DNA of 64,000 bases from Trametopsis cervina (Eukaryota > Basidiomycota > Agaricomycetes > Polyporales > Irpicaceae). The first letter of the stretch is position 1, and every line of letters begins with the position of its first letter. Below the pieces are notes generated by a model. It made no database searches, was not told the DNA's origin, and worked only from the letters and a program-made list of their open reading frames with translations. A program made the translations under genes and the position numbers. Location: positions 1 through 64,000 of the forward strand of contig MU278359.1 in NCBI GenBank assembly GCA_022385755.1. Direction: 5' to 3'. Shown here piece by piece: positions 60,614-64,000 of this stretch.

Positions 60614-62095
60614 AGTACTGTAACAGCTGATGAAGATCGTGAGATTGCATGTTCATGTCGCAAATGCATACTCACCTTCGGTAACTCGGTGATGACTGTA
60701 GTGAGCAGGGACAGTATGCTCTCGTCCAAGAGTCAAAGCTGATATATATGTATATGCGGCTCAATGGCTTGACACCTGGTTAGTGACTCCTAATGTTCTC
60801 AACAAAAGCTTATCGGCAGGTGACCGACTGCGCTGTTCATAGACAGCGCAGTTGTAGTAGGTGAGAACTCTGTGACATTACAATGTACTGTAGTGCCTGC
60901 ACAATTGGTCTCCGAAGCTGATCATGAAAGGGACCGGATGACACTCGATCCGATTATCGATATATACTGCGCAAGTGGTATCGCGGACAGTTCAAAGACT
61001 AGTAGTTTGTTGTAACCGAGGTACTTGAAATTATGAATCTCTGTGGTTGCCACCGTCAGCACATCCTCAGCTGGCAAATATGAACCAAAGATTACTAACC
61101 TGTAGGTATACGGTGTGTGCATCGAACAGAAAGTTCAGTACGATATGTTCCATAGTAATCCACCATAGCAAGGACACGCGGGGAGGATGAGGCACACGTC
61201 CAGGATACGCCATAGGTCGGCCGACAAAACGAGTGAAGCAAAGCAGAAGAGGCTACGTTGACCGTCAGGTGCGACCTCAGGAGCCTCTTGACATGTGACT
61301 TCATCACGCCCATCATCACCCTCAGTGCTGCCAAGACCAAGTTTCAACGCAACTCGCTCGTATTACAACCGGCCGCTATCGACGTGACAGACCAGTATGC
61401 AGCCAAATGCCACAGAGCGTACCAGTGTCTGAAGAAGGCTTAAAATAACCCTCAACAGCAACGCAATGCCAGACCATAGCAGGACCCTTGCGGTGACTGG
61501 CAAATTACTCGGACGTTGTCAACACTGAACAGGATGATGCAATGCGCTCTATCATGTCCTGCTGTGCTCCTGAAGTAATCTTCAGCTAACAGCCGTCCAT
61601 CATTGAACACATTATCTTATCCACCAAGGACTGCAAGGTACGTTGCCCTTTCCATCCTGCCTCCCAAAAGTTCCCCGCACACTCCCAAAGCTGATCCAGA
61701 ACACCCGACAATCACCCCGCATACTACAGTATCCGACTGCAGGAGCCCATCACGTCGATACGCTGTCTGGATATCCCCGAGACCACGAACCGGGCCAGGG
61801 ATGCAACCAGCGACCACGCGTGCCGCAGGTCACTCGCCTGATGGTGCTTCCCGTCGGTATCGGTAAGAACATCACTTCTCACACTCCCGCCCAGTGTTCC
61901 CTCCCAACATCGACTTCAACAAAGGCTAATCTGGGCTACGACCGTTTCGCGATATCGCCGACCTGCGAGGGGCCCACACGATCGCATCACCGCTGCAGTA
62001 TGGCGCACGACCTGGGTATCCAAGATACGCAATGCGCTCGTGTGCGCAGATACGTCGGTCTACCTAGACATCCTCGTCCGTCCTCGTCGCTACTG
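60614..62095. other. Intergenic stretch
   Basis: Between two divergent genes. On the minus strand a run of tatatata-like sequence at about 60741-60756 could be the TATA region of the DUF4419 gene. No coding region supported elsewhere in this 1.5 kb. Confidence 0.4.
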
Positions 62096-62103
62096 TATAT
62101 AAG
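62096..62103 (+). promoter_or_regulatory. TATA box of the sedolisin gene
   Basis: tatataag lies 73 bases upstream of the sedolisin start codon, in a GC-rich surround. Confidence 0.6.
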
Positions 62104-62168
62104 CCGCGACGACGCAAACTGCGTCCGCATCTCTCTCCCAGGTTCCGGTTCACGCACGCAACCACACA

Positions 62169-64000
62169 ATGCTGCTCAGCGCAGCGTTCGCTCTTTTCTC
62201 TCTCACCGCCTCCTGTCTCGGCGCGCTCCCGCGCACGAAACACGAATCGCGCCGCTCGCTCCCTCCGCACTGGGAACAATCGCACCGTGCCCCCTCGCAC
62301 GCCGTCCTCCCGCTCCGCATCGCGCTCGCGCAGAACAACCTCCATCGGCTCGAAGAGCTCCTGCTCGAGGTCTCGCACCCCGATTCGGAGAAATATGGAG
62401 ACCACTGGTCCGCAACCAAAGTCGCGAGCACGTTCAGACCCAGTTCGGACACGGTCGATGCCGTTAGGACCTGGTTGAATGATGAGGGTATCGACCCCGC
62501 GAGGGTCGAGCTTAGCAAGAGCGGCGGATGGATCCAGGCGAACGTCACTGTGGAAGAGGCGGAGAGGCTGTTGGATACTGAGTACCATGTTTTTAACCAC
62601 GAGTTGACGGGGACGAAGCATGTTGGGTGCGCGGAGGGGTATCATGTGCCTGAGCATGTTTCGAAGCATGTTGACTTCATCACGCCTACTGTCCATTTCG
62701 ATGTTGTGCTTGATGGGCGTGGGGCTGGAGCTGGACTGGATAAGCGTCAAGCTGCTCGTCGGCCTGGTGCGATTGGAAGTGGTGTGAATGGACCTCAATT
62801 GGGCGGTACTATCAAGGTGAGACTCTTCCGTTCACGCTGCGTGGGACCAATAAGCTGACTTGTTTGGATATAAGAACATCATCGACGAGCTCGAGCATTG
62901 CGACGAGACCATCACCCTGAACTGTCTCCGCGCATTGTACGGATACATCTATACCCCTCTCGTCCCGAACAAGAACAGCGTTGCCGTCGGTAAGCACCCA
63001 TCCCCACCCACACGCGAAATTGTGCTCATGATATGATACGCAGTCGAATATACCCCGCAGACATACCTGCCCACCGACCTCGACTTGTTCTTCAAGAACT
63101 TCTCTTCGTCCCAGATCGGCGAGAGACCCGTGCTCAAGAGCATCGACGGAGGTGCGTCCTCGTTGCCTGAGCTTACATGCAATCATGTGTTGATAGAGCA
63201 CTTTTGCTTGTACGCGTAGGCGTGATACGCCCGGACGAGCACTCAGACTTGAACGCCATCGCCGAGTCGAACCTCGACTTGATGTACCTCATGGGCCTTG
63301 TCGGGAAGAGACAGCCTGTGACGCTGTACCAGGTTGGCGACTTGGAACAAGGTGCGTAAAACGCCCGTTGTCGATCTGTACGATCTGGTGGGCTGACGCA
63401 AGTGGGCAGGTGCATCCTTCGATAACACCCTGGACGCTCTGGACGGCACGTTCTGCAGCTTCGAGGGCGGAGACGACCCCGACCAGGATGGGATCTACCC
63501 CGACCCTCTGCCCGGTGGCTACCAAGGTGCGATTCGCATTCCAGAAGGCTGTACGTTCAGGAAGCTGATCTTGACATAGGCCACGACTGCGGCACCGTGA
63601 CCCCCGCATACGTCATCTCGACCTCGTACGCGTACAACGAAGCGGACCTCACGCCGTCCTACACTGCGCGCCAGTGCGCCGAGTATGCCAAAGTGCGTTT
63701 GTCCCTTCCTCCTTCCCTCCCTCTCTCTCTCTTAATTGTGGGCGCATGTACTGACCATGATGATGATGGTGCGCGTAGCTCGGACTGATGGGCGTGACTG
63801 TGCTGTACTCCTCCGGCGATAACGGAGTCGCGGGGAACGAGAAACTCTGTCTCGCAGCAGACGGGAGCCAATCTCTCGACGCAACGCACTTCAACCCCAG
63901 CTTCCCCGGTCCGTCCACCTCATTCCTTCTTCACACATAGAATCCAATGCTAACTTGCAGATCACAGCAACATGCCCCTACATAACCTCCGTCGGCGCCA
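62169..64000 (+). CDS. Sedolisin / tripeptidyl-peptidase (S53), truncated by window end
   Basis: Exons 62169-62816, 62875-62989, 63044-63151, 63220-63351, 63410-63526, 63580-63692, 63779-63908 and 63968 onward; about 465 residues are visible. A signal peptide (MLLSAAFALFSLTASCLGAL) is followed by the pro-kumamolisin propeptide (HPDSEKYGDHWSATKVAS, LLDTEYHVFNHELTG) and a processing region with DKRQAARRPG. The catalytic domain shows IAESNLDLMYLMGL, which holds the Glu and Asp of the E-x3-D site, and LYSSGDNGVAG, which has the oxyanion Asp. The Ser in the SGTS motif and the calcium site lie beyond position 64000. Acid-active secreted protease for external protein breakdown. No frame damage in the visible part; the last acceptor was chosen to give CPYITSVGA. 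Confidence 0.93.

Noticed and set aside
62064..62798. 244-codon open frame on the minus strand opposite the sedolisin
   Set aside because: It is antisense to GC-rich exon 1 of a clear S53 peptidase and its translation is low-complexity arginine-rich.

Overview
The window is nuclear DNA of a filamentous basidiomycete, most likely an Agaricomycete; a polypore-like species is a guess. The genes are split by many short GT-AG introns of about 50-65 bases. The gene content is typical of mushroom-forming fungi: an array of short F-box proteins, a TPR-CHAT protein, a fungalysin and a sedolisin, a DUF4419 protein, and small single-pass membrane proteins. All gene models were built by hand from open reading frames, splice signals and remembered family motifs. 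No database search was run.

Layout. 1-1060 is a degenerate repeat region rich in CGGCCG/tgaccggcta motifs. 1298-12279 holds an ataxin-3 (Josephin) deubiquitinase, a probable Rec114-type meiotic protein, a Mae1/SLAC1-type dicarboxylate transporter and a basidiomycete hypothetical protein. 12280-22348 holds a DJ-1/PfpI protein, an isocitrate lyase/PEP mutase family enzyme, a secreted fungalysin (13 exons) and an AIM24 protein. 22604-30711 holds a large serine-rich putative nuclear protein, a divergently transcribed bleomycin hydrolase, and a divergent pair of surface-type proteins. 32075-42786 holds a DHA1 transporter, COQ3 (ubiquinone methyltransferase), an F-box protein and a large TPR-CHAT cysteine peptidase homologue.

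The most unusual stretch is 45058-55830. Four paralogous F-box genes lie in tandem, all on the plus strand with an intron at the same place and phase. The last two are embedded in a duplicated module of F-box gene, short repeats, coiled-coil/Cys6 gene and a repeat-bearing tail. One copy of the coiled-coil/Cys6 gene is intact and the other has collapsed. 56057-64000 holds an MFS transporter, a DUF4419 protein and the first two thirds of a sedolisin that runs off the window.

There is no operon-type organisation. Some functional themes recur: ubiquitin-linked proteins (Josephin and five F-box proteins), proteases (fungalysin, sedolisin, bleomycin hydrolase, CHAT) and transporters. The F-box/CHAT/coiled-coil region looks like a fast-evolving accessory locus; the rest is ordinary housekeeping or secretome content.
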